A stretch of DNA of 64,000 nt from JANRIC01 sp033765345 (lineage in GTDB: Bacteria > Bacteroidota > Bacteroidia > Cytophagales > Microscillaceae), in the NCBI GenBank assembly GCA_033765345.1, contig JANRIC010000180.1, forward strand, positions 1-64,000, in the 5' to 3' direction. The notes beneath the pieces are model-generated. The model worked only from the letters and a program-made list of their open reading frames with translations, was not told the origin of the DNA and did no database searches. This document shows, one piece after another, positions 1 to 7,909 of the stretch. Position numbers and translations under genes: made by a program. Position 1 is the first letter of the stretch, and each line of letters starts with the position of its first letter.

Positions 1-210
1 GAGCAGGCATTTCTCTGCATTGAGCAGGCATTTCTCTGCATTGAGCAGGCATTTCTCTGCATTGAGCAGGCATTTCTCTGCATTGAGCAGGCATTTCTCT
101 GCATTGAGCAGGCATTTCTTTGCATTGAGCAGGCATTTCTCTGCATTGAGCAGGCATTTCTCTGCATTGAGCAGGCATTTCTTTGTATTGAGCAGGCATT
201 TCTCTGCATT
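1..210. repeat. 21-bp tandem repeat array A (10 units, probably cut by the window edge)
   Basis: Ten head-to-tail units of exactly 21 bp fill positions 1-210. The first begins at base 1, so the array probably continues outside the window. On the minus strand each unit is TGCCTGCTCAA followed by TGCAGAGAAA. Only a few units vary, by C/T changes such as TTCTTTG for TTCTCTG. There are no non-repeated spacers. Because 21 is divisible by three, a heptapeptide reading frame stays open, but nothing suggests that it is translated. The array lies about 115 bp upstream of aroC. Its unit closely resembles that of array C at 37769-38041 and more distantly array B at 13954-14310. Confidence 0.97.
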
Positions 211-294
211 AGTAGTCCATGATAAGATTTCCCGAAGTTTTGACTTAGGTTTTTAAGTTTTGGAGAAGCCCTTCGGTTTGAGTATAGTTTTGAT

Positions 295-302
295 TATCTT
301 TG
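295..302 (+). promoter_or_regulatory. Putative aroC promoter, -7 element
   Basis: TATCTTTG matches the Bacteroidota -7 consensus TAnnTTTG. It ends 25 bases before the aroC start. A TTTG lies at 277-280, but the 14-base spacer is shorter than the usual 19-21, so the -33 box is uncertain. Confidence 0.5.
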
Positions 303-327
303 CCGCACCTATTAAAAATGTAAAACA

Positions 328-1413
328 TTGAGCAATATCTACGGAAATATTTTTAAAATCAGCACTTTTGGCGAATCTCACGGCCCTGCCATTGGGGTCG
401 TTATTGACGGTTGCCCGGCCGGGCTTGCAATCAACGAGGCTTTTATTCAACAGGAGCTTGACCGCCGCCGCCCTGGGCAATCCAATATCGTCACCCAAAG
501 AAAAGAAGCCGATGTATTTGAAATCCTTTCGGGAGTGTTTGAAGGTAAAAGCACTGGTACACCGATTTGTATGGTTATCTGGAATGAAGATGCCAAAAGC
601 AAGGATTATTCGCATATTGCCGATAAGTTTCGCCCCTCTCACGCTGATTTTACCTATCAGGCTAAGTACGGCATCCGGGATTATCGCGGAGGCGGCCGAA
701 GCTCTGCCCGCGAAACGGCCGCCCGTGTCGCTGCTGGAGCCATTGCCAAATTGCTACTCCAGACCCTCGGCGTAGAGATTCAGGCTTATGTATCGCAGGT
801 TGGGTCTATAATTTTGGACAAACCCTACCAGGAATTAGATCTGAGCCAAACCGAAAACAACATCATTCGTTGCCCTGACCCGGAACTGGCCGAAAAGATG
901 ATTGAGTACATCAAAGAAATTCGCAAACAAGGTGATACCGTCGGGGGGGTAGTCAGTGCTGTAGCCAGACAAGTACCCGTAGGATTGGGTGAGCCTGTTT
1001 TTGATAAATTGCACGCCGAACTCGGCAAGGCCATGCTGAGTATCAATGCCGTCAAAGGTTTTGAATATGGCAGCGGTTTTGCCGGAGTAGCCCTCAAAGG
1101 CTCCGAACACAATGATTTGTTTTATCAGGAAGGCGATAAGGTTCGTACCCGCAGCAACCACTCCGGAGGCATTCAAGGAGGTATCTCGAATGGAGAGGAC
1201 ATTTTTTTTAGGGTAGCTTTCAAACCCGTAGCTACACTGATGCAAGACCAGGAAAGCGTCAATGAAACCGGAGAATCTATACTCGTAAGCGGCAAAGGGC
1301 GACACGACCCTTGTGTAGTGCCTCGGGCAGTTCCGATTGTAGAAGCTATGACGGCCTTGGTGCTGGCTGATTTTTATCTGAGAAATAAAACAGTACAATT
1401 ACAGAATTTATAA
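328..1413 (+). CDS. aroC: Chorismate synthase
   Basis: This enzyme converts 5-enolpyruvylshikimate 3-phosphate to chorismate, the last step of the shikimate pathway, with reduced FMN as cofactor; it is cytosolic. The 361-residue protein has the family length. It carries the first signature GESHG at residues 15-19, the FMN-contacting YRGGGRSSARET segment, and a C-terminal RAVPIVEAM block. The start is a TTG codon. The frame is closed by a TAA at 313-315, no ATG lies between that stop and the conserved N-terminus, and the nearby ATG at 318 is in another frame and is followed at once by a stop. A -7 promoter motif lies just upstream. The gene stands alone here and is not clustered with other aro genes. 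Confidence 0.97.
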   Translation: MSNIYGNIFKISTFGESHGPAIGVVIDGCPAGLAINEAFIQQELDRRRPGQSNIVTQRKEADVFEILSGVFEGKSTGTPICMVIWNEDAKSKDYSHIADKFRPSHADFTYQAKYGIRDYRGGGRSSARETAARVAAGAIAKLLLQTLGVEIQAYVSQVGSIILDKPYQELDLSQTENNIIRCPDPELAEKMIEYIKEIRKQGDTVGGVVSAVARQVPVGLGEPVFDKLHAELGKAMLSINAVKGFEYGSGFAGVALKGSEHNDLFYQEGDKVRTRSNHSGGIQGGISNGEDIFFRVAFKPVATLMQDQESVNETGESILVSGKGRHDPCVVPRAVPIVEAMTALVLADFYLRNKTVQLQNL

Positions 1414-1578
1414 ATCAAAAATTTTTACTAAATTAAAGACAAGGTCGTATCATTTCTGGGCACAAGCGCAGAAGATGCAGGTTTTTTTACGCATAAAATC
1501 CATTTATTTTAGAAATTAATTGCATTTGACTAAAAAACTATTTACATTTACACAAAAAACAATAACCCGCTAAATATT

Positions 1579-2412
1579 ATGGAGATAGAAAAACTTGGAT
1601 TTAAAGAAGAATACAAATTGGTATATGCAGATGATACCAAAGAAATCTATGCCCATACTACTTATCATGAAGTAGAGATTGAACAAGAAGATTATATCAC
1701 CGAAGACGATACGCCTGTGGATAATATTTTTTCAGAAAAAGAACAACGTTTACTCATCGATCCTCTACATAATAATCCATGGACGGATCGGGATTTTTTA
1801 GCCTCCTCCAATGTAGGGATTTATTATGCCAAAGGTGAGCAACTCATCGTACCAGACATGCTCTTGAGCTTTGATGTCAAAGCACCGGAAGACTGGCTTG
1901 AAAAGCAAAATCGTTGCTATCACCTCATTACTTTCGGCAAAGCCCCCGAATTGGTGGTAGAAGTCATCTCTAATAAAGAAGGGGGGGAGGCTGACCGCAA
2001 AATGAGAATTTATGCACAAATCGGCATTTTTTATTACATACTTATAGACCCTTATCTGCAATTGTATCCTCAGAAATTGAATGTATTCAGACTCAATGCC
2101 GCAAGGAAATACGAGGCTTTGGATGATTCAAATTTTTATATGCCCGAAATACAGTTGGGGATATTCCTCTGGGAAGGACTTTTTGAAAAATACCCCGCTC
2201 AATGGGCTAGGTGGTGTGACAAAGACGGAAATGTTCTCAAAACCGGCACCGAAAAAAACTCAGAACTCAATGAGAAAAACTCAGAACTCAATGAGAAAAA
2301 TACAACACTCTCTCAAAAGCTGGAAGACGAACGTAAAGAAAAAGAAGAAGCACTCCAAAGAGCCGAAAAACTAGAAGCCTTGTTGAAGGAATTGGGATTA
2401 AAACCTGATTGA
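1579..2412 (+). CDS. Uma2-family (DUF820) PD-(D/E)XK nuclease-like protein with C-terminal coiled coil
   Basis: The 277-residue protein resembles the Uma2/DUF820 family, which has a restriction-endonuclease fold and is widespread in cyanobacteria and some Bacteroidota; its biological role is not settled. A candidate active site is VPD with Asp93, then PELVVEVIS with Glu128, followed by SNK at 131-133. The segment YYILIDP follows. Residues about 225-270 are highly charged and form a likely coiled coil, including a duplicated NEKNSEL stretch. That duplication is encoded by two tandem copies of a 21-base unit near 2258-2299. The ATG at 1579 follows an AT-rich stretch without a clear ribosome-binding site. 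It stands alone between aroC and a lipoprotein gene. Nuclease activity is inferred from the fold only. Confidence 0.82.
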   Translation: MEIEKLGFKEEYKLVYADDTKEIYAHTTYHEVEIEQEDYITEDDTPVDNIFSEKEQRLLIDPLHNNPWTDRDFLASSNVGIYYAKGEQLIVPDMLLSFDVKAPEDWLEKQNRCYHLITFGKAPELVVEVISNKEGGEADRKMRIYAQIGIFYYILIDPYLQLYPQKLNVFRLNAARKYEALDDSNFYMPEIQLGIFLWEGLFEKYPAQWARWCDKDGNVLKTGTEKNSELNEKNSELNEKNTTLSQKLEDERKEKEEALQRAEKLEALLKELGLKPD

Positions 2413-2449
2413 TCGAGCTATATACATTACCATTCTAAATACTATTTAT

Positions 2450-3613
2450 ATGTGCAAACTATCTCAGTCATTTTTATACTTGATTATGCTTTGTCTCTTG
2501 GCTTGCAACAATCAAAACACTTTTGAAAAAACCGGTCAAACCCAAGACGAAAAACCCACTGGCCTTCCAACTGACCTTCCGTTGGATGAGATCAAACTGC
2601 CGCCGGGCTTTAGCATCTCTGTATTTGCCAAAGTACCCAATGCCCGTTCGCTGACCATGAGCCCACAAGGTACGATCTATGTAGGCAACCGACAAAAAAA
2701 TAAGGTATACGCCCTCCGGGATGAAGACGGCGATTTCGCCGTAGAGAAAGTATATGTGATCGATGACGCACTTACCATGCCTAATGGCGTAGCCTTCAAA
2801 GACGGAAGCCTATACGTAGCTGCTTTGAATAAAATCTTGCGCTACGACAACATAGAGCAAAACCTGGCCAACCCTCCAGAGCCTATGGTCGTTTATGATA
2901 AATTCCCGACCGAAACACACCACGGCTGGAAATTCATCGCTTTCGGCCCAGACGGCAAGCTGTATGTTCCTGTGGGTGCGCCTTGCAATATCTGCGAGAG
3001 TAAAGATGAAATTTTTGCAAGTATCACAAGGATGAACCCCGACGGGAGCGGTCTGGAGGTATTCTCCCACGGTGTACGCAACAGTGTAGGCTTTGACTGG
3101 CATCCTGACACCAAAGAACTTTGGTTTACCAGCAATGGCAGAGATATGATGGGAGATGATCTGCCAGATGATGTGCTACACCGCGCCCCCAAAAAAGGTA
3201 TGCACTTTGGATACCCTTATTGCCATGCCGGAGACATCAAAGACCCTGAATTTGGAAATAAACGCCCTTGCAGCGATTTTACACCACCAGCTCAGAAACT
3301 GGGCGCACACGTAGCCGCAATCGGAATGCGTTTTTATGAAGGAAAAATGTTTCCGCAGGAATATCAAAAAAACATCTTCATCGCCAAACACGGCTCTTGG
3401 AACCGCACTGAGAAGTCAGGCTACAATATCTCAAGGGTAAAACTAAAAGGAAGCGAAGTAGTAGGCCACGAAGTATTTGCAGAAGGCTGGCTCAATGAAA
3501 CCACACAGGAAGTATGGGGTCGCCCAGCAGATGTACAAGAGCTTCCCGACGGCTCACTGCTGGTATCCGATGATTTTGCCAATGTGGTGTATCGGATTAG
3601 TTATGGGGGCTAG
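2450..3613 (+). CDS. Sorbosone dehydrogenase-like (PQQ sugar dehydrogenase fold) lipoprotein
   Basis: The 387-residue protein has a lipoprotein signal ending in LLAC (Cys19), so it is expected to be membrane-anchored outside the cytoplasm. The mature part matches the glucose/sorbosone dehydrogenase family, a six-bladed beta-propeller that often uses PQQ to oxidise sugars. Typical family segments are visible: SVFAKVPNARSLTMSPQG near the start, GWKFIAFGPDGKLYVPVG in the middle, FDWHPDTKELWFTSNGRD, and FIAKHGSWNR near the end. No fused cytochrome c domain is present. The substrate cannot be told from sequence. It follows the Uma2-like gene by 37 bases in the same direction, and a strong hairpin follows at 3683-3721. 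Confidence 0.88.
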   Translation: MCKLSQSFLYLIMLCLLACNNQNTFEKTGQTQDEKPTGLPTDLPLDEIKLPPGFSISVFAKVPNARSLTMSPQGTIYVGNRQKNKVYALRDEDGDFAVEKVYVIDDALTMPNGVAFKDGSLYVAALNKILRYDNIEQNLANPPEPMVVYDKFPTETHHGWKFIAFGPDGKLYVPVGAPCNICESKDEIFASITRMNPDGSGLEVFSHGVRNSVGFDWHPDTKELWFTSNGRDMMGDDLPDDVLHRAPKKGMHFGYPYCHAGDIKDPEFGNKRPCSDFTPPAQKLGAHVAAIGMRFYEGKMFPQEYQKNIFIAKHGSWNRTEKSGYNISRVKLKGSEVVGHEVFAEGWLNETTQEVWGRPADVQELPDGSLLVSDDFANVVYRISYGG

Positions 3614-3682
3614 TATTTGGGTCAAGACCCACAGAGAGATATAAGAGATTAGTATAATAAATCTGATCATTGTCAAAAAAAT

Positions 3683-3721
3683 AATCCCCTGATGATAAAA
3701 TTAAAATATCATCAGGGGATT
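3683..3721. terminator. Bidirectional hairpin terminator between convergent genes
   Basis: A perfect 15-bp stem (3683-3697 with 3707-3721, sequence AATCCCCTGATGATA and its complement) encloses a 9-base AT loop. It sits between the ends of two convergent genes and is A-rich on its left side. It probably terminates both. Confidence 0.85.
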
Positions 3722-3735
3722 CAGAAAATAAATAA

Positions 3736-4458
3736 TTACTCTGTTTTTACATTTGTTTCATTCAAAAACCGAACCTCGTATTCTCTTAATAGTTTAGCTA
3801 AATCACCATCATCCTTTACATTTAGTTTTTCTTTTTTGACAAATTCTTTTAGGCTACTTTGCCCTAGAGACTTTATAACAGCTCCATTACTGCGATTTAT
3901 CTGAGTCACTTTCCCGTCTTCTTTAATGAGGTAACTTTTTTCACTTTGCACAAAAATTTTGCTGGTAGCTTTTTCTCCGTAAGTAGCTGTTGTTTCCGTT
4001 AGACTAGCTTTTAATTTAGTAATAAAAGCGATTTTATTCTGATAAGTGACAATAAAAAAGTCTTTTTCTCCAAAACCATATCCTTCCAATCCACTAAAGC
4101 CATTACGAATTGCATAACGTTTTAACTTTTGTGTACCAGGGTCAAGCACATACATATCACAACCCAAGATGCTGGCATTATCAAATACAAATGTTCCTCC
4201 GTTTTGTTGAAACTCGATTTTATCTTCATACGCATTATAACGAAGGGGAACATTTGTTTGAATTTCATCCTTATTGAAAATAAGGCTTCCTGATATCCAT
4301 TGATCATTTAAATAAGGACTACCTTGAATATCGCTATACTTTTTTTCTCGGATCGGCGTACCAGTAGCATCATTAAAATTATTAATTTGTGCTTCTACAA
4401 GCCCCCAGGTCATTAGCCATAAGCCCACTACATAAAATATTTTTTTGGATAAATTCAT
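3736..4458 (-). CDS. Secreted protein of unknown function
   Basis: The 240-residue protein begins with a clear signal peptide (KKIFYVVGLWLMTWGLVEA, cleavage probably after VEAQ). No Cys lies at the cleavage site, so it is likely periplasmic or secreted rather than lipidated. I do not recognise a named family. The mature part is mixed alpha/beta with several short beta-prone segments. A late stretch (EKSYLIKEDGKVTQINRSNG) precedes a lysine-rich C-terminus. The stop lies 15 bases from the shared hairpin at 3683-3721. A gap of about 100 bases separates it from the protease gene upstream. No coiled coil, CTD or metal-binding motif is evident. Confidence 0.8.
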   Translation of the reverse strand: MNLSKKIFYVVGLWLMTWGLVEAQINNFNDATGTPIREKKYSDIQGSPYLNDQWISGSLIFNKDEIQTNVPLRYNAYEDKIEFQQNGGTFVFDNASILGCDMYVLDPGTQKLKRYAIRNGFSGLEGYGFGEKDFFIVTYQNKIAFITKLKASLTETTATYGEKATSKIFVQSEKSYLIKEDGKVTQINRSNGAVIKSLGQSSLKEFVKKEKLNVKDDGDLAKLLREYEVRFLNETNVKTE

Positions 4459-4558
4459 AAAATAATTATTTAAACCTTGTCATTAATTTATTTGTGATCT
4501 ATTGTCAAAGATACTTATTAGGTATCTTGTTTTTTAGTAGAAATATTACTTTAATCTT

Positions 4559-6907
4559 TTAATGAACTATGAGTTTATGGGTTGTATGTACTTTTCCATG
4601 TTTGAGTTTGACGGTATAAATACCTGCCGATAACTGGTTTATTTGGATTTTTTCTTCGCCAACCCCACCTTCAAGTGTTTGTTCCCATACTTTTGTTCCA
4701 AGATAATTATAAATCTCTATCTCAAAATCCCCCTGAATACGTCCGAATGATTTCAGAATAATCTCTTCGGTGCTGGGATTAGGAAAAATTCTAAAGTTGC
4801 CTTCCAAAAGTTGAGTTTCCAGATCGGTAACGACATTGGTTTGAGATACAACTCCATCCAACAAATATCTGGGTGGATCACAAGAAAACTCTATAATTCT
4901 TACAAAATAAGTTTGATTGGCAGCCAGACCAGTTACTCGAACTGCCTGTACAGGACCTCTCACAACAGGATATGCCTGCCCGATAGGCTGGGCAGTACTA
5001 AAAGCAGCGTTGGCGTTATAGGATACCCCATCCAGGGGTAAATCAGCTGCGGTAAAATCGCTGCCTTCTTTGACGAGTACGATTCGGTTTTCACCATTGC
5101 CTTTGGTCCAAGTCAGCGTCATTACAAAATCTTCATTATTGTTAAACACCACATTACTGGATTGTACTATGGGGCGAGGGTTAGTAAAATCCTCTGCAAG
5201 CTCGTCATTGTCTGTATTTTGGTCATTAGGTGCTAAAGTACTTGCACTAAAGGTGTAGGTTCCGCTTTGGCTGAGATCGGCAGTGACAAGTATACTTGTC
5301 GTATCTCCGGCAGCTAGGTTTTGGATAATTTTGAAGGTGCCAAAATCAACGGTTTGCCCTTTGTCATCTTTGAGCGTAAATTCACCAGGAATGGTATCTA
5401 ATATAGCACTTCCGATATTTCTGACTAAGATTTTAAAAGGAGTATTTTCATTAAAATCACACCCATCAATGAGTGCTTCCACTTCACTTACCCGAAAATC
5501 CACAAAATTCCCTTTGGGGTCATAACCGTCTAAAACAAGCGTTCCTATATTCTCAGGATCAAGGAAATTACCTACATTGGTACTAGACCATGTGGTGAAA
5601 AGCCTTCCATAAAAGGCTGTAAAATTCGGAGGGCAAATCACTATAGAGCCTGGAGCTGACGACCCTAATAACTGTCCAATAACCCTTTTATTTTGATCAA
5701 ACACGGGGCTTCCTGATGATCCCCCCTGATGCGTACCTTGATCCCATTGAAAATTCCACATAGAGTTGGTGGCGATGTTTTGCCCAGCAAAAGACCCGCC
5801 GCCGCCGATTGTCACTGGTCCGTCAGACTGCGAGATTTTTTTGATGTCTCCGGCGGGGTGATGAATTCCCGTAACTTCGGTAGGTATGTCACCGCTTCTA
5901 TCCCAGCCATTATAATAGGGGTCATACTCGATGGGTACATTATCATTGAGTTCTACCATAAAAAAGTCTGAGGCTTCTGTTTTGGCTACCTCGGAGCAAC
6001 CGATTAGGGATTGGTTTGTGGGAGGGGCTGCTCCTCCATTATCACAGCCTTCCGATTCAAAGTTGAAGATAAAAACCCAGTTTTCTAAACTGGGAGTACC
6101 GTTATTTTGGCAATGCCAAGCACTCAGGAAAAAAGGGCGGCCATCGTTGCGGGTGTTATTTATGAGTGAGCCTGTGCACAAAAACGAACCTGGGCTATTC
6201 TGAAAGGTCATGATCATTCGGGCTATACTCCGTTTTTGATTCTTCCAGTTATCTCCCAAAGGGCAATTCACATTGATATTACATGATTGAGAATCTCCAA
6301 AATCTTTTTCTGTACCCTCTTGAGACATAAAAGAAAGACCTAAAAGCCCGTGATCAATACGGGATATTCGGATAATACCTTTTGCTCTGACAGCAGCAGG
6401 CTCATAATACTCGAATATAATGGATTCATTGTACAAGGGGGCTGTTACAAATGTCTTAGACTCTCGATTATTATCACTTGTAAAAGCACCCAAAACCTGA
6501 CTTTCATCAGCACTGTATACAAAAAATCGGCTTCCTTCAGGCAGATAAAACTCATCATAGTAAGCGTGTAAAGACTTCGCCCCTTTAGATTTCACTTTCA
6601 GTCGCCAAAGCCGATCTCCGTTGGGCAGATCCATCCAATTCCCGGAATTCAAAAGGGTGTAATGTACAGGTATTCCTTCTGAGAACTGGATCAATCCGTT
6701 AGTTTCCGACTGGTGTTTTTGAAGTACCTCTTCATCAATTTTAGGTAGTTCTACGGTATTAAGAGGATTTTGTACCCCGACTATCTGCCGGAAATATTCG
6801 CTATGACTGTAAGGTTTGCCTCTCTGGCTTATCTGTGCTTGCAGCACTTGAGTGAAGGAGAAAAACCATGTAATGATTAACAGAACCAATAAATGATATT
6901 TTTTCAT
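4559..6907 (-). CDS. Secreted lysyl endopeptidase-like serine protease with T9SS sorting domain
   Basis: This is a chymotrypsin-fold (S1) protease resembling Lys-C/protease I enzymes. I place the start at 6907, giving 782 residues, because a proper signal peptide (MKKYHLLVLLIITWFF... ending VLQA) begins there; the frame runs open to 6973. The catalytic triad is visible in this numbering: His265 in SAWHC, Asp314 in SDFFMVELND, and Ser398 in GGSSGSPVF. A conserved N-terminal domain precedes the catalytic domain. It is followed by a beta-rich region including a fibronectin-III-like segment. The last 75 or so residues form a type A T9SS C-terminal domain (FRIFPNPSTEEI ... AGIYTVKLKHG...HKLIVH). 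It is therefore expected to be exported through the outer membrane by type IX secretion, then released or surface-anchored. It lies downstream of the SusCD operon but is separated from it by two hairpins. Confidence 0.93.
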   Translation of the reverse strand: MKKYHLLVLLIITWFFSFTQVLQAQISQRGKPYSHSEYFRQIVGVQNPLNTVELPKIDEEVLQKHQSETNGLIQFSEGIPVHYTLLNSGNWMDLPNGDRLWRLKVKSKGAKSLHAYYDEFYLPEGSRFFVYSADESQVLGAFTSDNNRESKTFVTAPLYNESIIFEYYEPAAVRAKGIIRISRIDHGLLGLSFMSQEGTEKDFGDSQSCNINVNCPLGDNWKNQKRSIARMIMTFQNSPGSFLCTGSLINNTRNDGRPFFLSAWHCQNNGTPSLENWVFIFNFESEGCDNGGAAPPTNQSLIGCSEVAKTEASDFFMVELNDNVPIEYDPYYNGWDRSGDIPTEVTGIHHPAGDIKKISQSDGPVTIGGGGSFAGQNIATNSMWNFQWDQGTHQGGSSGSPVFDQNKRVIGQLLGSSAPGSIVICPPNFTAFYGRLFTTWSSTNVGNFLDPENIGTLVLDGYDPKGNFVDFRVSEVEALIDGCDFNENTPFKILVRNIGSAILDTIPGEFTLKDDKGQTVDFGTFKIIQNLAAGDTTSILVTADLSQSGTYTFSASTLAPNDQNTDNDELAEDFTNPRPIVQSSNVVFNNNEDFVMTLTWTKGNGENRIVLVKEGSDFTAADLPLDGVSYNANAAFSTAQPIGQAYPVVRGPVQAVRVTGLAANQTYFVRIIEFSCDPPRYLLDGVVSQTNVVTDLETQLLEGNFRIFPNPSTEEIILKSFGRIQGDFEIEIYNYLGTKVWEQTLEGGVGEEKIQINQLSAGIYTVKLKHGKVHTTHKLIVH

Positions 6908-6980
6908 GAAGGTGAATATCTTGGTATTATATACACTTAAGCAAAGGATAAAATAGAGCTTTCTTGTAGGCATAAATTTA

Positions 6981-7020
6981 AAAAAAGATTTGTTCTTTCA
7001 AAATTGAACAAATCTTTTTT
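6981..7020. terminator. Hairpin terminator, copy 1 of 2
   Basis: A perfect 15-bp stem pairs AAAAAAGATTTGTTC (6981-6995) with its complement at 7006-7020 around a 10-base loop. A/T runs on both outer sides make it a plausible bidirectional terminator. It lies downstream of the SusD-associated lipoprotein gene. Confidence 0.75.
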
Positions 7021-7025
7021 ATTAA

Positions 7026-7057
7026 ACAAAAGAACAAGCCTAAGCTTGTTCTTTTGT
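7026..7057. terminator. Hairpin terminator, copy 2 of 2
   Basis: A perfect 14-bp stem pairs ACAAAAGAACAAGC (7026-7039) with its complement at 7044-7057 around the loop CTAA. It starts 6 bases from the first hairpin and 17 bases past the stop of the lipoprotein gene. Both stems contain the same GAACAA word. Confidence 0.75.
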
Positions 7058-7074
7058 ATTAGAATTCGTACAAA

Positions 7075-7896
7075 TTATTGTTTTGTAAATGTGTGGGTAT
7101 TATCATCATATCGCTGACCATCCGCAACTCGATCCACGGTATAATTAACGACCATATCTCCGCTACAAGGATCATAAGTACCACTTCCGGCTACAATCCA
7201 ACCTTCTCCGCCCATTGTCACGGTTTGTTGAACAATTGTGACAGTGCCATTTGCAGGATTCAGCGTATACACAGTAGCACCGCCAAAATCCCAGAAATTA
7301 TCAATCACAATGGTGTTATCGGCTGTTCCCTTTGCAAAGTTTACTGCATAAGGTGATCCTGAATAACCCGGCTCGATGGCTGAATATGCCCCTACGAAGT
7401 TATTAACATCAAAGCCACACTGCGCACGCAGTGTCATGGTACCTGACTTATAGTTTTCACTGATCTCCACATCAGAAGATGCAATAGAGATACTCAAAGT
7501 AACTGGGGTATTAGGGTCGATATTGTCATCAATCACCTCAAACGGGATATAACCAAAGCTGCTATTGGCAGGAATGGTAACGGAAGTAGTACTTAGGTTA
7601 TAATGAGTACCAGCAACAGCAGTAGTACCTGCAGCGTCCACGGCAATTGTCACATTGACGGGTGTACTTCTCTGTGCACCAACCAGATTAATAATGATGG
7701 TATCTGTGATATTTACGCCATCATCCTTACGAGCATAAATACGGATTCTTTCGCCACTGGAAGGAGCGCGGGTAGCCAAATCAAGTTCTACAAAGACACC
7801 TTCAAATAAGATATCAGTTCCCGGATCATCAAAACAAGAACTCAATCCAAGAACAAGACCAATAAATAATAGATTATATATGAATATTTTTTTCAT
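7075..7896 (-). CDS. SusCD-associated lipoprotein with Calx-beta/DUF4843-like domain
   Basis: The 273-residue protein has a lipoprotein signal ending LSSC (Cys21), so it is probably a surface or periplasmic lipoprotein. Residues about 30-160 look like the beta-sandwich found in SusCD-linked lipoproteins: TDTIIINLVGAQRSTPVNVTI, then AVAGTHYNLSTTSVTIPANSS, then PVTLSISIAS. This pattern resembles Calx-beta or DUF4843/DUF1735 domains. The C-terminal half has an SGTYDP-type beta-barrel-like pattern. It is the third gene of a susC-susD operon, 13 bases after susD. In such loci the third gene usually encodes a surface ligand-binding protein. The ligand is unknown. Confidence 0.82.
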   Translation of the reverse strand: MKKIFIYNLLFIGLVLGLSSCFDDPGTDILFEGVFVELDLATRAPSSGERIRIYARKDDGVNITDTIIINLVGAQRSTPVNVTIAVDAAGTTAVAGTHYNLSTTSVTIPANSSFGYIPFEVIDDNIDPNTPVTLSISIASSDVEISENYKSGTMTLRAQCGFDVNNFVGAYSAIEPGYSGSPYAVNFAKGTADNTIVIDNFWDFGGATVYTLNPANGTVTIVQQTVTMGGEGWIVAGSGTYDPCSGDMVVNYTVDRVADGQRYDDNTHTFTKQ

Positions 7897-7909
7897 TTTT
7901 CAATAAATT

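Noticed and set aside
1..256. Heptapeptide-repeat reading frame across array A (and similar frames in arrays B and C)
   Set aside because: A 21-base unit keeps any stop-free frame open automatically. Several frames on both strands are open in array C, and no start, promoter or coding bias supports translation.
835..1398. 187-codon minus-strand frame inside aroC
   Set aside because: Antisense shadow of a well-conserved gene.
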